Assembly (NCBI RefSeq): GCF_003576645.1
Contig: NC_044917.1
Span: 23,897,201 to 23,961,200, forward strand
DNA: 64,000 nucleotides
Direction: 5' to 3'
From: Ipomoea triloba
Lineage: Eukaryota > Streptophyta > Magnoliopsida > Solanales > Convolvulaceae
In this document: positions 38,245 through 49,816 of the stretch, piece by piece
Layout of the letters: each line of letters begins with the position of its first letter
Position numbering within the stretch: position 1 is the stretch's first letter
The notes under the pieces: model-generated
What the model was told of the DNA's origin: nothing
Database searches by the model: none
Seen by the model: only the letters and a program-made list of their open reading frames with translations
Program-made: the position numbers and the translations under genes

Positions 38245-38539
38245 CGCAAATTATACTGTGGACCATGATCATAGCTGATACTGCAGTTGTGTTGAAAAGA
38301 AACTGCAGTTGCACGGAACAGAGGTCGTTCATCCGTTCAACACAATTGCAGTATCCATTCAACACAACTGCAATATCTTTTCAACACAACTGCAGTATCT
38401 TTTCAACACAATTGCAGTATCTGTTCAACACAACTGCAATTCCAGATGGATGACACGGCCTCTGTTCCGCGCAATTGCAGTTCCTTTTCAACACAACTGC
38501 AGTATCAATCATGATCCATGGTCCACGGTATAATGACTG
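38245..38539. mobile_element. Mutator-like MITE of the GTGGACC family near the CIPK gene
   Basis: TIRs of about 95 bp: left CGCAAATTATACTGTGGACC, right (reverse complement) CAGTCATTATACCGTGGACC, continuing through GATACTGCAGTTGTGTTGAA on both sides to GGAACAGAGG. The centre has five tandem TTCAACACAA(C/T)TGCA units. Flanks GCCTTTAGC and GCCTTTGGC form a 9-bp duplication with one mismatch. It starts 330 bp after the kinase stop codon. Confidence 0.85.
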
Positions 38540-38891
38540 GCCTTTGGCTAGTCAAAATGATAATCTCAAAGTAGTTTTCACTGTTCATTCAAATACAAAA
38601 TTAAACATTGTATTTTATCTGTATTTTGAATGTATGTCCAAATTTGTCGTTGCCTATAAAAAGCTCATGGTTCACTGTTTTTCTCAAACTAACGCTGATT
38701 ACCATTAGTACTACCACCATTTGCAGTCCGTTATCCAAAAACAACCGCCACCGTGTTACACCCCACCACTATTGACACTTTCGGTTTCGGATGGGAAGGA
38801 GGAAAACCCGGATGTGAGAGGATAAGAGAGCAGATGCGAGAGAGAAAGAGAGGAGAAATAGAAGACTCTGATGAAGTGTTAATATATTACT

Positions 38892-39241
38892 CGAGTTAAT
38901 GTCATTTGAGACCTTCCGAGTAAGTAGTTTTGTCACGTTTAGTATTAAAATAACTTTCAAATCGACCACTTATGATTGTTCGACTTTCAAATTGCTACTA
39001 TTCAATTCGTAGTCCAAGTTAACCACCCATGTTCCTTCAACTTTCAAATTTTAACCAGCCGTAATTCTTCAGGAAAGACCATGAGTGGTTAAAATTTGAT
39101 AGTTGAAGGACCATGAGTGGTTAACTTGAACGACGATGGTAACAATTTGAAAGTCGAACGACTACGAGTGGTCAATTTGAAAGTTTAGGACTAAACATGA
39201 CAAAACAATTATACTTGGAGGACCACATATGGTATTAACTC
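38892..39241. mobile_element. Fold-back Mutator-like MITE, 350 bp
   Basis: Left arm CGAGTTAATGTCATTTGAGA and right arm (reverse complement GAGTTAATACCATATGTGGT) pair over about 170 bp, sharing TTTTGTCA, GTTTAGT and GTTCGACTTTCAAATTG. Flanks TATATTACT and TATATTACC give a 9-bp duplication with one mismatch. Confidence 0.78.
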
Positions 39242-39249
39242 TATATTAC

Positions 39250-40727
39250 CATTTTTCATGTATATACACTATACTACAAGTCAAAGTTAAGTTAGTTGGA
39301 TAATTGGCTAGTGATAGAATTAATTGAGCGAGAGGTCCAAATCAACTAATCTCGGATAATAAGTAAGAACGAATTGAAATAATAAAATGATGAAAAAAAC
39401 AAAAAAAGAAGACAAATTTGCTTGGAGATTTCTTAGATAATTGTTTGTATATTACAAGGATTGTAACAAGTGAACAAAGTGATGTCTTAACCAAGACAAG
39501 AGCTACTTATTTAAACTAATTCGCCTAACCAACTCACTAAGAACAGGGTGCTCTATGACATTAACTAGGTCTTTGCCCAACCGACCCCTTGGCTGGGCCT
39601 GAAGGCCAAGCCCAAGGGCCGGTCTCGGAGGCCCACCCCAAAGGCCAACCCTGATGGTCGACCCCGTAGACTGATCCTTGAGGCCCTCCGCGTCCCATCT
39701 AAGCCCGGAGATCGAATAGCTAGCTTATGCTCCCGGGCATTACTCCTTGGGCCCTCACCACTTGAGCCTTTTTTTTTAGTCGGACCTAATATATCCATCA
39801 ATTGAGTAAGTACAAGGTTCCAAATGTGATTTCCAATGAGAGCTGCTATAGATTCCTCGTATATTCAATTCCTTTATTAGCCAAAGAGGCTGTTATTATA
39901 TTTGACATTTCACAAATAATCTTTGGAATTTGGATTGCTACAGTGATAGTGTGTGTTTTAAAACTTTTTTCTCTAAATCCCCTTGAAATTAAAGATGATG
40001 AATCTAATCTGGGATAGCTATTGATTGTCCATACATGCAAAATTATTACAAGACAAATGGGTCCATGCCAGGGTCCCCATTCTGATCTCCAAGTTGTCGA
40101 AATTTGGTTGGTTCTGGAAGAATATCTTATCAAATCTTGGTGGCAATGGTGGTTATGTAGTCAAGATCAGGAGGCCAGATGCATGTGTTGCCAAAGTTAT
40201 AGGCCTTTTGCTATATCTATGAAACATACATATTGTCCAAGCAAATGAACATTGTTTACTTCGAACCTCAATTTCCTCGAGATGGTTTGGCCTACTTTGG
40301 TCGTGGGTTTTATTCTTAGTATCCATGCATGCATGATATATCGTAGAATAGACATTGGAGAGTGTTGGGTTTTGGATTGAGAGTGCTATAAGTCCAGTAG
40401 TTATCAATAATTAGATAAATTATGGAAATATTATTAGAATAACAAATTTTTTATTGCCGACTAAAAGGTTTGTTGTATTTATATTTCAATAGGGGGATAG
40501 GGTTTAAAAAGTGTATGTTCTCTCAATTGTACGAAATGTTGATATCGCATACCTTTATTAATAGATCTTAAAATCGTCTATTTATACAATTTGACAAAAT
40601 TGTCCTCTAGCAATTACAATTGAGAAAATAGAATGTAACCTCGTATGGCTGTAACTCTTACCACGCATTGTGCCACGTTCTCTATCTTTCAACACCAAGA
40701 TTCTGGTTCCGGTTGGCCACTTGAGTG
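39250..40727. other. Intergenic stretch with a GC-rich patch
   Basis: 39570-39770 is GC-rich (GGCCAAGCCCAAGGGCC and related words) and looks like a piece of an LTR or old repeat. Frames at 39802-40017 and 40021-40248 have no recognised similarity. Nothing else supported. Confidence 0.4.
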
Positions 40728-40963
40728 AAATGGTCCACACAGCTGCGTGGACCACGGTTAAAAAATACATAAAATACATTATTTTAATTTATAAAATACA
40801 TTATTTTAACACATAACGTATATTATTCAATTCTAACTCATAAAATACATTATTTTACTCCAAAATATTCATTATTCTAACACGTGTGCGGAACAATAAT
40901 AATTTTTTTTGAACATAAAAACAATATCATTTTGAACTATGGTCTACTGTGTGGATAATTTGC
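40728..40963. mobile_element. MITE of the GTGGACC family
   Basis: Left end GAAATGGTCCACACAGCTGC, right end (reverse complement) GCAAATTATCCACACAGTAG. The interior is built of AAAATACATTATTTTA units. Flanks CACTTGAGTG and TACTTGAGTG form a direct repeat of 9-10 bp with one mismatch. Confidence 0.75.
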
Positions 40964-41454
40964 TACTTGAGTGTATGCCATGTGTCTGGAACAAGTCCAT
41001 CTCTCTTGTCCTTTTTTATAATTGATTTATTTATTAGACCCACTAAAATGAACTTTGATGGACCTCGTTGCTAGGTTGGGTTTTCTATAACTCCAAATGT
41101 AGAGAAAAAAATTCAAGCAAATGTCAACATCCAATTGCCGATTGCTTTGTTAGGGCTAGCTGGCATTAGAATGCAATTATTTCAGAAAGAAAGAATCGCA
41201 GTTTTCTACCTTAAAAAAGAAATATAGTTTCCTTATACATACTATTTGCAAGTTTCGTAATCTTTTGGCTATTCACATGCATTAGTTATAAGTTATAACA
41301 TATGAAATGAGTTAAATGCGGACAATTTAGTCAAATTGGTCATCACTCAATTAATTCAGTAATCATAAGGTTCTAAATTCAATTTCTTGTAAGAACTATC
41401 TAATATCTATCTACCCTACATGTAGTAAATAACTAATATTCTTTTATTATTTTG

Positions 41455-41520
41455 CTTGCATCTTCTTCTTCTTCTCTCTCTCCCTCTTCTTCTTCTTCTT
41501 TTTTTTTTTTTTTTTTTTTG
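41455..41520. repeat. CT-rich tract with poly-T
   Basis: CTTCTTCTTCTT and CTCTCTCTC runs followed by about 24 T's. Low complexity. Confidence 0.9.
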
Positions 41521-41659
41521 TGTTTTTTGATAAAAGTTTACATATCACTTAATGATACTAAACTAGTCGAGTTTCTGTGGGTATCATTCCACAAATAATT
41601 TGCTTTCGGCATATAAACACATTGCATTATTATTCATCAGCCCATTGCTTGTATTATGG

Positions 41660-41900
41660 CAAATTATTGTGTGGACAGACCACGGTCCAAAATGACATCG
41701 TTGTATTTAATTTTATGAGTTAGAATAATGTACATTATGAGTTTGAATAATATACTTTATGTGTTAAAATAATGTACATTATGAGTTAGAATAACGTATT
41801 TTATACGTTACAATAATGAAATTTTTGAGATAAAATAATATAGTCTAAAACCGTGGTCCACACAGCAATGCGAACCACAATCCACGCAATAACTATCCAT
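41660..41900. mobile_element. MITE of the GTGGACC family
   Basis: Left CAAATTATTGTGTGGAC, right ends with GTCCACACAGC and CCACGCAATAACTATCCAT. The interior has AATAATGTACATTATGAGTT repeats. Flanks GTATTATGG and GTATTATCG are a 9-bp duplication with one mismatch. Confidence 0.72.
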
Positions 41901-42271
41901 GTATTATCGCCACGCTCAGAGAAATTAAGTAATCTTTAATGATTTGAAGTCGACAAACTTTTCACTATGAAGCTAATTAAGTATCAATTGTGTTTTGTCT
42001 TTTTCATGGAATAAATTTATCCTTAGCTGTTGTCTTTGGTTAGCGATTATTAATTCTTGGCAGAGTGTCATTGGAGGCTGGAAAAAAATATTATAAATTA
42101 TCTGTATTTGAGGAAATATAATTAATCAATTCACTAATAAAAATTACTCCGTAATAAATAAACTGTTCTTTCAAAAAAAACAATATGCTACTGTTTTGCA
42201 TCATATCTCATCTAAGAATAACTTCAACAAATAAAATCCGAATAAAACTAGGACTAGAATATAATCTAGTT

Positions 42272-42440
42272 AAAACTTAAGACATTAATCGATCAGATGC
42301 CATAGTTTTTAATTAAATAAAATTACATATTTAATATAAATATTTGGTCCAATAATATTTCATATAAATATAAATTTTCATGTGAAAAAAATGCTACTAT
42401 TTGCCTAACAGGGATTAACAATATATACTTTTATTATATA
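42272..42440. repeat. Left copy of a 169-bp direct repeat
   Basis: AACTTAAGACATTAATCGAT through GGGATTAACAATA is repeated almost unchanged at 45753-45921 (offset 3,481). The left copy stops exactly at the Helitron-type CTAG end, while the right copy continues into CAAGAGG. Confidence 0.85.
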
Positions 42441-42468
42441 CTAGTATTTTCGTCTGTGCGACGCACAG
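42441..42468 (-). mobile_element. Helitron 3' terminus
   Basis: On the - strand a perfect 7-bp-arm palindrome CTGTGCGTCGCACAG (42454-42468), 9 nt later CTAG (42441-42444), then host T. This is the standard Helitron 3' end. Confidence 0.75.
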
Positions 42469-42524
42469 AATGAATTTGTTATAATATATGAAGAATATTT
42501 GGATCGATATATAATTATATAATT

Positions 42525-42549
42525 ACTAGTTTTATACGCGCATTGCGCG
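42525..42549 (-). mobile_element. Second Helitron 3' terminus, 84 bp from the first
   Basis: On the - strand a CGCGCAATGCGCG palindrome (42537-42549), then CTAG (42525-42528) and T. It has the same orientation as the previous end. The helicase relic at 44427-45094 lies on the correct side for either. Confidence 0.7.
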
Positions 42550-43159
42550 GATGGGCTAATGCCCAATGTTTATATTTAAATAAATATTTGAAAGTATATC
42601 ATTATATAGGAGAAGTTTATATATGGATAATTGAATGTCGAATTTTTTTATTTAAATATCTAACTTAAAGTATATGAATCCAAGATAATATAGAAAATTC
42701 ATTTTTTTTTTGAGTACTACTGACTGAAAATTCATTATAATTATTACTAAAATAAATGTTTGCAATTTTGTAAAATCGATAGTCTAAATACTTGGTCTAA
42801 AAATGATAGTATAAATAAATACTACTTTTGGTTTGAATTTTTCTAAGTATTCTTAATTTACTTTTGAGTAACATTGTCATTGTCTTCATCTTTATTATTT
42901 ATCCTCTTCCTTTTTGTTGGTAGTGTGTTATTTGCAAATGGGTTACTGTTGGTAGCATAGATGATAATGTCATGCAGTGAGATTATGATATAGGAGCTAT
43001 GGACTTTCCTTTAGGTGTTCTGTTCGGGGTTCATTTGGTTCAACCACTATTGTTGAATGACTTATTGTGGATAAAGAAATCCATAATTTAAGGAAAAAGA
43101 TTAAATAAATTATTAAAAAATTGAAATTTTTAAATATGATGTATTCTAAAGATATTAAT

Positions 43160-43800
43160 TAAAAGGTAGTTTCTCGCTTCAATTTGTTGGGTAATCGGTT
43201 ATTTGAGTACTTTCATTGTCAACAAATCCCCCGAAGTAGTTAATATGATTGGTTTCAAACTATTCTATTTTTTTTTTTCATGACATTAAAGAAATACATA
43301 TGTATCATTTTTTGGTGTAACTACTAATTTATTTAATTCAATAAGAGTAAAATAGAGTGATTTCACTTCAATTTGTTGGGTTATTATTTGAGTACTCTCT
43401 TTGTCAACCAATCCCCAAGTAGTTAATATAATTAGTTTCAAATTATTTTAAATTTTTTTTTCATAGTATTAATAAAATACTTGGTAACTAAATATATAAC
43501 AATATTTTGTACTATAACTTTGATATTTAATTACAAGATATTGTAAAAATAAGATAATGAACAATGTAATGAATATCAATTGATAAATTTGAATGTAAAG
43601 AATATTTGCATGAGAGAAAATAAAGACAATATAACTAATGAAATTATTTCTCTTATTTAATTTAATTTTTTGATAATGAATAATTTTTTCAAATAAAGGT
43701 ATTGTAGACACATAATTCTAAATTAAAGAAATACATATGTATCATTTTTTGTTGTAGCTACTAATTTATTTAATTTAATAAGAGTAAAATAGAGTGAGAA
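43160..43800. repeat. Two to three diverged direct repeats of about 180 bp
   Basis: CTTCAATTTGTTGGGT, GAGTACT...TTGTCAAC and AGTAGTTAATATxATT recur near 43178 and 43367. ATTAAAGAAATACATATGTATC recurs at 43285 and 43722. No gene. Confidence 0.65.
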
Positions 43801-44426
43801 ACTTAATTATGTCAAATTTGATTGAGATGAGGTTCGAACCTAAGACCTTTCTTAAAGAAACTAATGGGTAAGTTAAAAGTTAACGGAATGTTAACAGAAA
43901 AAGAGAATATTTAACGGAAAACTTAACGGATAATCATAAAAGTAAGGTTAAATTAGGTAATCTCTATTAATAATATTAATCTGAATTATCTTAGCCATCT
44001 ATTTGATTAAATAATTCATCTGAACCATCAATTTGATTAAATAATTTCACCGTCATTTTTTCTACCCATTTTAGGCCTAACTCTCTTTGACTCTTATTAG
44101 TATAGTAGATAATAAAGTGCAATTGAATATATGTTTTGGATCAATTATGTTTTATGATGTTATCCTTTTTTGAATTCGAACAAATAATTATTGAATTAAT
44201 AGCTAATGTGTAGATGTACACATGCGGTGCTGAAACTTTACTGATTTTATATATCATTGTTTATGATTTTTATAAATTGGGCAAATATGCTCTTTCTCTA
44301 GTAACTCAGTTATAGAAATCAATTGCTATTCTAATTCATACGTATGAAAGATATATTTTTGTGTAGATATATAGCAATTTTGCCATCCTAGAAAAAAACA
44401 TAATATCACCGGTTGTATTTACATAT

Positions 44427-45094
44427 TATTGAAAACCTCTTTGTAGATGACATTGGTAGTAGCAACGCAATCTTGTCTATCCTCAGGCGGTGACTCGTGA
44501 AAAAGCCACGTACAATTAACCGTGATTAATGACTGGTTTTTTCAGAAATAACTCAACGTGAGTTAGTGCTCGGCCCCGGCTTCTGTTGATAGTCATGGCA
44601 TATGCAAGCATCAACGGGAATTGTTTATGCTGGAACTTGAAGGGCAATCTCGTATCAAAAGGAGTGAGAGCCATTTTGGGGATAAGAACTTTGGTTCCTT
44701 CATGAGTCTCATTAACTATTCTTACTTCAACAATGTGATCTATCAATCTTGTGGCGACTTCAACAATGTGATCTATCAATCTTGTGGCGATGAGCCACAT
44801 ATCATTATAAAGACCAAGAGCATGGTTTACCTTCCGCAATAGCATAGCAGGTGCACCGACCTTTAATGCCGATGAATGATTAAGAAAACCACACAATCTC
44901 AAACTATTTAATAATTTAGGAGTGTGTACTTCTGATAGATTTTCACCGTCTGATTCTGCCTTACACAAAGAGTAACAACTTAAATATGTTCGTCCTTTTG
45001 CAATATTCATGTCGCAGATGTAGTAATTAATTTGATCAACATCTAAAGTCGGCGAGCGGATCACTCGACCTTCCAACTGCGACTCATCAAGCAT
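44427..45094 (-). pseudogene. Second Helitron Pif1 helicase C-terminal relic
   Basis: Carries DVDQINYYICDMN, LKVGAPAMLLRKVNHALGLYN, LIPKMALTPFDTRLPFKFQ and MTINRSRGRALTHVELFLKK, the C-terminal part of the Helitron helicase. A stop then replaces the residue before LYVAFSRVT, and the frame shifts before the family-like end TTNVIYKEVF. An exact 33-bp tandem duplication (ATRLIDHIVEV twice, near 44728-44793) sits inside. It lacks the N-terminal and Rep parts and is inactive. It is related to, but clearly diverged from, the relic at 32574-34690. Confidence 0.85.
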
Positions 45095-45249
45095 GCCATA
45101 TCTTGAGCTTGAAATAAAAAAAAATATTAAAAAACCACTTTCAATGTAATCAAGACATTGAGTGATAACAGTATTGACATTGAAATTTAATTTTTTTTAA
45201 AAAATCAGACAGGAGGGGGGGACCCCTAGGCTCCACCAATCTGCGCACA

Positions 45250-45750
45250 TTCACGACATGCGCGCTAAGTCTTCGAGGTAAGCTTCCTCGCTCACAGGGG
45301 GGCAAACATCCACTATCTTTCTCTCATCATTCTGCATAGCTCCAAACGATGCGAGGCAGTCGGCTTGTGACACCCCTAACTTTTTCACGCTGAGATAGGC
45401 ATTGTGACACACCAACCTTTCACAAGCTGAGATAGCTAAAACTTTAACATAAAAGCTGCCTATCTCAACTATCAAACACAACATAGCGGAAGTGATTTAT
45501 CACCTAAGGCGTATCATGCCACATCTAGGTAAGAAAAACACAGCCTAGATGCACAGGCTATCCAAAACGGAACTGCATAAAATATAAATCCTCAAAACGT
45601 CATCATAATAAGAATCTAGTCAAGAGTATATAATCCCATCATAGGCACACATGCCCAAAACATAAAGTCTAAACAACATAAGCTAGTCTAAGCGGCCTCA
45701 TAACGATAAGCTCTAACGTGCTCTCGCTTAGACTTACTCCATACCTGGAA
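45250..45750. mobile_element. Fragment resembling an LTR retrotransposon end
   Basis: TGTGACACCCCTAACTTTTT at 45366 looks like the start of a gypsy LTR, and a diverged echo (TGTGACACACCAACCTTT) follows about 40 bp later. To its left lies GC-richer sequence of retroelement texture. Ends are not defined. It could be a solo or truncated LTR. Confidence 0.35.
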
Positions 45751-45752
45751 AA

Positions 45753-45921
45753 AAAACTTAAGACATTAATCGATCAGATGCCATAGTTTTTAATTAAATA
45801 AAATTACATATTTAATATAAATATTTGGTCCAATAATATTTCATATAAATATAAATTTTCAAGTGAAAAAAATGCTACTATTTGCCTAACAGGGATTAAC
45901 AATACATATCTTTTATTGTAT
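45753..45921. repeat. Right copy of the 169-bp direct repeat
   Basis: Matches 42272-42440. Here the sequence is not interrupted by a Helitron end. Confidence 0.85.
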
Positions 45922-48130
45922 ACAAGAGGAATTAAAATGCCCTATTTGTGTTAGAAAATAAATATAATAAATAAGTGTTATTTATTTTATTTATAGTATT
46001 CCATGTGAATAAGGTCTTTGGCTTAAGATTTAAGAGTTCATGTATGACAGGAAATGTATATAGGTAGTCTGTAAGACTTTTTTTTTTAAAACAATACAAC
46101 GACTATTTTTGGCAAACCTAGTAAGCAAATAACATTATTGAACTAACCTCCAGCCATAGTTGTCCTTTAGATTGCTTTTGGTGTATGCTGTTGATTGTGT
46201 GTAGTTGTAGATCCTGCAGTGTGTGACCCCTCGGCTTTCCGGCAAAGCTAAAGATTCGAAAATAGCGATATAAAATTTTTTTTTAAGCTATGACATTTAA
46301 GAGAAAACCATTCGGGGCTTGAAATAACTTTTTCTCTTAAGGATTAATTATCGATAAGCTACGAACTACGTATCGGTTACGATCCGAGAAAATTTTAAGG
46401 ACGTAGATTCAATTCGAATTTTCTAAGAATTGGGATTATTAAGTATCATACGATTAAACCTGAATTTTTGATTAGCTCAAGAGAAATCTTAAATGGACTG
46501 TAAGGGATAAATTGTTACGGACTCTGAACCTAAATTTGGCGGATTACCGGAAAATTCCCAAAATTGGTGATTTGCGACGGGAATATTTTTACGATAATTT
46601 TGGTATTAGAATTTTCCCGAATTAAGTTATAATCCTCCGAACATTCATCTGATTTAAGCATAAACTGGCCAATTAGATTAATATCTTCATAAGGGATTCA
46701 TGAGGTGATGACAAGTGGCAAAACCCAAATCTTAGTCTAGATTGAGCCATTTAATGTTGTGACATAAGGGGTATGGTGCATTAGTACTTGTGACTTCCAT
46801 TCCAAGCCAAACATTTATGATCATCTCTCTCCTCTCTTCATCCCATTTTCGAAAACACACTAAGGTAGGAGAAGAAGAAAATTGTTCAAGTCTTTCACTT
46901 GTGATCTAGAACTTCCACTCATTTTCTCCACTCAAGTGACCAAGTCTAGGTAAGACTTTAAGCTTTGATGGTTCATTCATCTCTAGAACTTAAGTGTTAA
47001 TGTTAATGCATGAAAATATGGTTGTTATGGTGACATCTTTAGGATTTTTGGGTGAAGAACTCCAAGGAAGGCATCATCAACTTTTAAGCTTTAAAAGTCT
47101 TCTACAAAGGTAAGGAATCCCTTAAGTTGGCTCAATCACTTGAATATAAACAATTGCTAGGAAATTACACGGTTAGGAATTTTTACGTGATAATTATGTG
47201 TTATGTTATGGATCTATAAATTGGCTTCAAAATCCTTACTTTGATTTTTGGTAAATTCTAATATACATGTTACAGCTATTTTATGCATGTATAGGTTGTA
47301 TTCATGCCCATATAAATTTATACTTGTGAAATTATTGAGTAAAAACCAAACTAGTTTCCAGCAGTGACTTTCGAAAATTATTGGGAAAAATTGGTAAGGC
47401 ATTTTGACTCCAAATTTTGTAGACATGTAGATCAACACGTTTAGAACCTACATATAAAATTTCATAATGATCGGAGTAGTGTAAGTATGGTTTTTGCTCA
47501 TTTCTCCAAAACTGGTCCAGTGAGAAGAATATTTCGGACCAAGGGCAAAAAGGTAATTTTCTGTGTTAATTCGTGGACCTATATGACCAAAACTTTTTAT
47601 GGACATCAAGTACTATGAGTTAGGGTTCTACCATAAAAATTTCAAGTGAAAAAGAGTTCGGAAACTATTTTTACCGGCCCGATCTTTCGAGTGTCGCCAG
47701 CAGAAACCTCCGACAGCGAGGCTGGACGCCTCGCGGACGCGCGCGTCCGCTGCGCGTCCGTAGGCGCCCAGCCTTCGGCACAGCCCGCCGAACCAGCGGA
47801 CGCGGTCCGGACGTGCGTCCGCTGGTGCGGCCAGTCGCGAGTCCGCGCGACGCGGACTCGTTTTCGACTTGTTCTTGACCCGGTTTTTCCCCGATGTTTT
47901 TAACCTTGAGTGTTGTGACGTTTTGAAAGCCTACGGGCATCCGGGTGAATGTTTTGAAGGCAAAATATTATATTTGTATATTTTACGAATTTGGGAAATA
48001 TTTGTGCTTTGGAAATTATTATGACTCCTATGCTTGGATTTTCTGTGATGTGACTAATACTAACCTAAGTATGCGGGTCGGGAGGATATACTTGAGTGAG
48101 TTTTGGCTATGGAGTCGTGTGACTTAAAGG

Positions 48131-48482
48131 TGGGTGATGTGTTCCCCACGTGTTAATTAAAGACGGGTGATGTGTTCCCCGTGTACGAATCAAAGATGGG
48201 TGATGTGTTCCCCACGTGATAATTAAAGACGGGTGATGTGTTCCCCGTGTACGAATCAAAGATGGGTGATGTGTTCCCCACGTGATAATTAAAGACGGGT
48301 GATGTGTTCCCCGTGTACGAATCAAAGATGGGTGATGTGTTCCCCACGTTATAATTAAGGATGGGTGATGTGTTCCCCATGTACGAGTCAAAGGTGGGTG
48401 ATGTGTTCCCCACGTGTTACTTAAAGATGGGTGATGTGTTCCCCAGGTACGAATTAAAGGTGGGTGATGTGTTCCCCACGGG
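48131..48482 (+). repeat. 33-bp minisatellite in the LTR, 11 copies
   Basis: GGTGATGTGTTCCCC recurs every 33 bp from 48133 to 48463. Two versions alternate: one followed by ACGTG and TAATTAAAG, the other by GTGTACGAATCAAAG, giving a 66-bp higher-order unit. Two looser copies (GTGTACTTCACGG, GTGTACCCCACGG) follow up to about 48580. It is inverted and degraded in 54921-56567. Confidence 0.92.
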
Positions 48483-48793
48483 TGAATTTAAGTTGGGAGC
48501 TGTGTACTTCACGGGCAAGGTGTGAGAGCTAACCGTAAGATGTCCTAACATTAGAGGTGGGAGTTGTGTACCCCACGGGTGAATTAATGAACGTGTTATA
48601 TGTTTGAATTACCGAGGATAAGTGGAACTGCTTGTTGTTAGAATGTTTGCAGGTCGATTGCGATTGATGGGTAATGTTATCTTGCCTTGCTATTACTGAA
48701 ACCTATTTTTGAAACCTTTGTTTATTTTCGAGTGATCATGGATATCCTTACTTAGCCGTCACGCTAACTACACTTCATTGTGTACTTTATCAG

Positions 48794-49315
48794 ATGCAGT
48801 CTAGTGTGGGCTCTTGTAGCCCGGGGAACTCCAGTGGTTCCTCAGAGTTTTACTTTCCCCTATATGACTATGATGGCTACGTGCACTTGCTGACGGGTGA
48901 TGACCCGTATGCCCCAGGCTTCGCTCCAGACCCTCCTGCTCCTGTCTACACTCCCGATTCGGTTCTTGCTCCGGACCCGGTCTACGTTCCTACTTTGGAC
49001 TCGGTCTATGATCCTACCTTGGACCCGATCTTTGCTCCCGTTTCTCCTCCTCTGCAGTACAGTCCTCCTCCAACTTATCCGACTACTCCCACTCGCATAC
49101 CGGTTCGCAGTAGTGAGCCGACTTTTCTAGATAGGGTCCAGTCTAGGTTTGGGTTCTATCCCATCGAGGTGTTAGAGGGGAGTGACCCCTTAGAGTTTGT
49201 AGTCTTTTACCCCTATCCGTGGGACCCCAGTCCTTCGGAGCATTGGGATGAGTGGTCGATGGTGAACTCTCCCTGCTACTTTTTGGACCATATCACCTGG
49301 TTCGCAGGTGAGTGA
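48794..49315 (+). CDS. ORF within the 5' LTR, 173 residues, unknown
   Basis: ATG start. The product is acidic and proline-rich with repeats such as PDPVYVPTLDSVYDPTLDP (about residues 60-80), then a less biased tail (FGFYPIEVLEGSDPLEF, PSEHWDEWSM). I recognise no domain. In the 3' LTR the same frame reads on: its TGA is TGG there, adding 22 residues to a stop at 57138. The reading frame has stayed open in both LTRs over at least 150 codons, which is unusual inside an LTR. It may be a captured or element-specific gene, or simply an open frame in GC-richer LTR sequence. Confidence 0.4.
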   Translation: MQSSVGSCSPGNSSGSSEFYFPLYDYDGYVHLLTGDDPYAPGFAPDPPAPVYTPDSVLAPDPVYVPTLDSVYDPTLDPIFAPVSPPLQYSPPPTYPTTPTRIPVRSSEPTFLDRVQSRFGFYPIEVLEGSDPLEFVVFYPYPWDPSPSEHWDEWSMVNSPCYFLDHITWFAGE

Positions 49316-49536
49316 CATCTGGTGTGGGGAACGTACTCCGGACCCGAGTACCGTCTCTTAGAGGAGTAGGTCGGTTGGGGAGGTTCTAGGTGGAACTCTT
49401 TTGTGTAAATATATCTTTTGTCGCCATGTTAAACTTTTGGCTAGTAAGTTTGTACTTAACTCTTGTATATAGTGGTCGCTAGTGCAGCTACCCCCTTTTG
49501 CTTATCTATGCATCTATATATGAAGTTATATCGAGT

Positions 49537-49740
49537 GATGGTGATGATGTGAATTGGTATTCCTTTCCCTTAGCCTGTGATGGTGATGATGTGAATTGGT
49601 ATTCCTTTCCCTTAGCCTGTGCACCTAGAGTGAAGAATTGGTATTCCTTTCCCTTAGCCTGTGCACCTAGAGTGAACTCCGCATGGTCCTTTCCCTTAGC
49701 CTGTGCACCTAGAGTGAACTCCGCATGGTTTCGGCTGGGT
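49537..49740 (+). repeat. Three 42-bp step-back duplications in the LTR
   Basis: Compared with the 3' LTR (57306-57390), the 5' LTR holds exactly 126 extra bases as three 42-bp repeats of the segment containing TTCCTTTCCCTTAGCCTGT. Each repeat begins at a different offset: full copy, after 14 bases, after 25 bases. Confidence 0.9.
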
Positions 49741-49804
49741 TCAGTCTAGGTGTGGCGGTAACTACTCCGGATGTACGGTATAGCGGAGCCGGGGTGTTAC
49801 AAGT

Positions 49805-49816
49805 TGGTATCAGAGC
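49805..49816 (+). promoter_or_regulatory. Primer binding site, initiator Met tRNA
   Basis: TGGTATCAGAGC three bases after the LTR end (TTACA, 49801) is complementary to the 3' end of plant initiator methionine tRNA, the usual primer for copia and many gypsy elements. Confidence 0.93.

Larger units (their letters stand above)
46222..49801 (+). repeat. 5' LTR, 3,580 bp
   Basis: Very long LTR, as in Tekay/Del elements. It contains a GC-rich CpG-dense segment (about 47660-47900), a 33-bp minisatellite (48131-48482), an ORF (48794-49315) and a set of 42-bp step repeats (49537-49740). The three latter ones are described separately. Confidence 0.9.

Noticed and set aside
39802..40017. 71-codon hydrophobic frame as a membrane protein gene
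   Set aside because: No recognised family, no promoter or second exon, typical of random AT-rich frames.
45251..45484. 77-codon - strand frame as a gene
   Set aside because: Spans an apparent LTR edge and a diverged tandem repeat; more likely retroelement debris.
47646..47940. GC-rich overlapping frames inside the LTR
   Set aside because: Open only because of CpG-rich composition; no domain and both strands are open.
48107..48413. Two antisense frames made of repeated GTHHPSLI / GNTSPxFN units
   Set aside because: Pure translation of the 33-bp minisatellite.
48107..48482. Regular 33-bp direct repeats as a CRISPR-like array
   Set aside because: Units are contiguous with no unique spacers, lie in a plant LTR, and fit a minisatellite.
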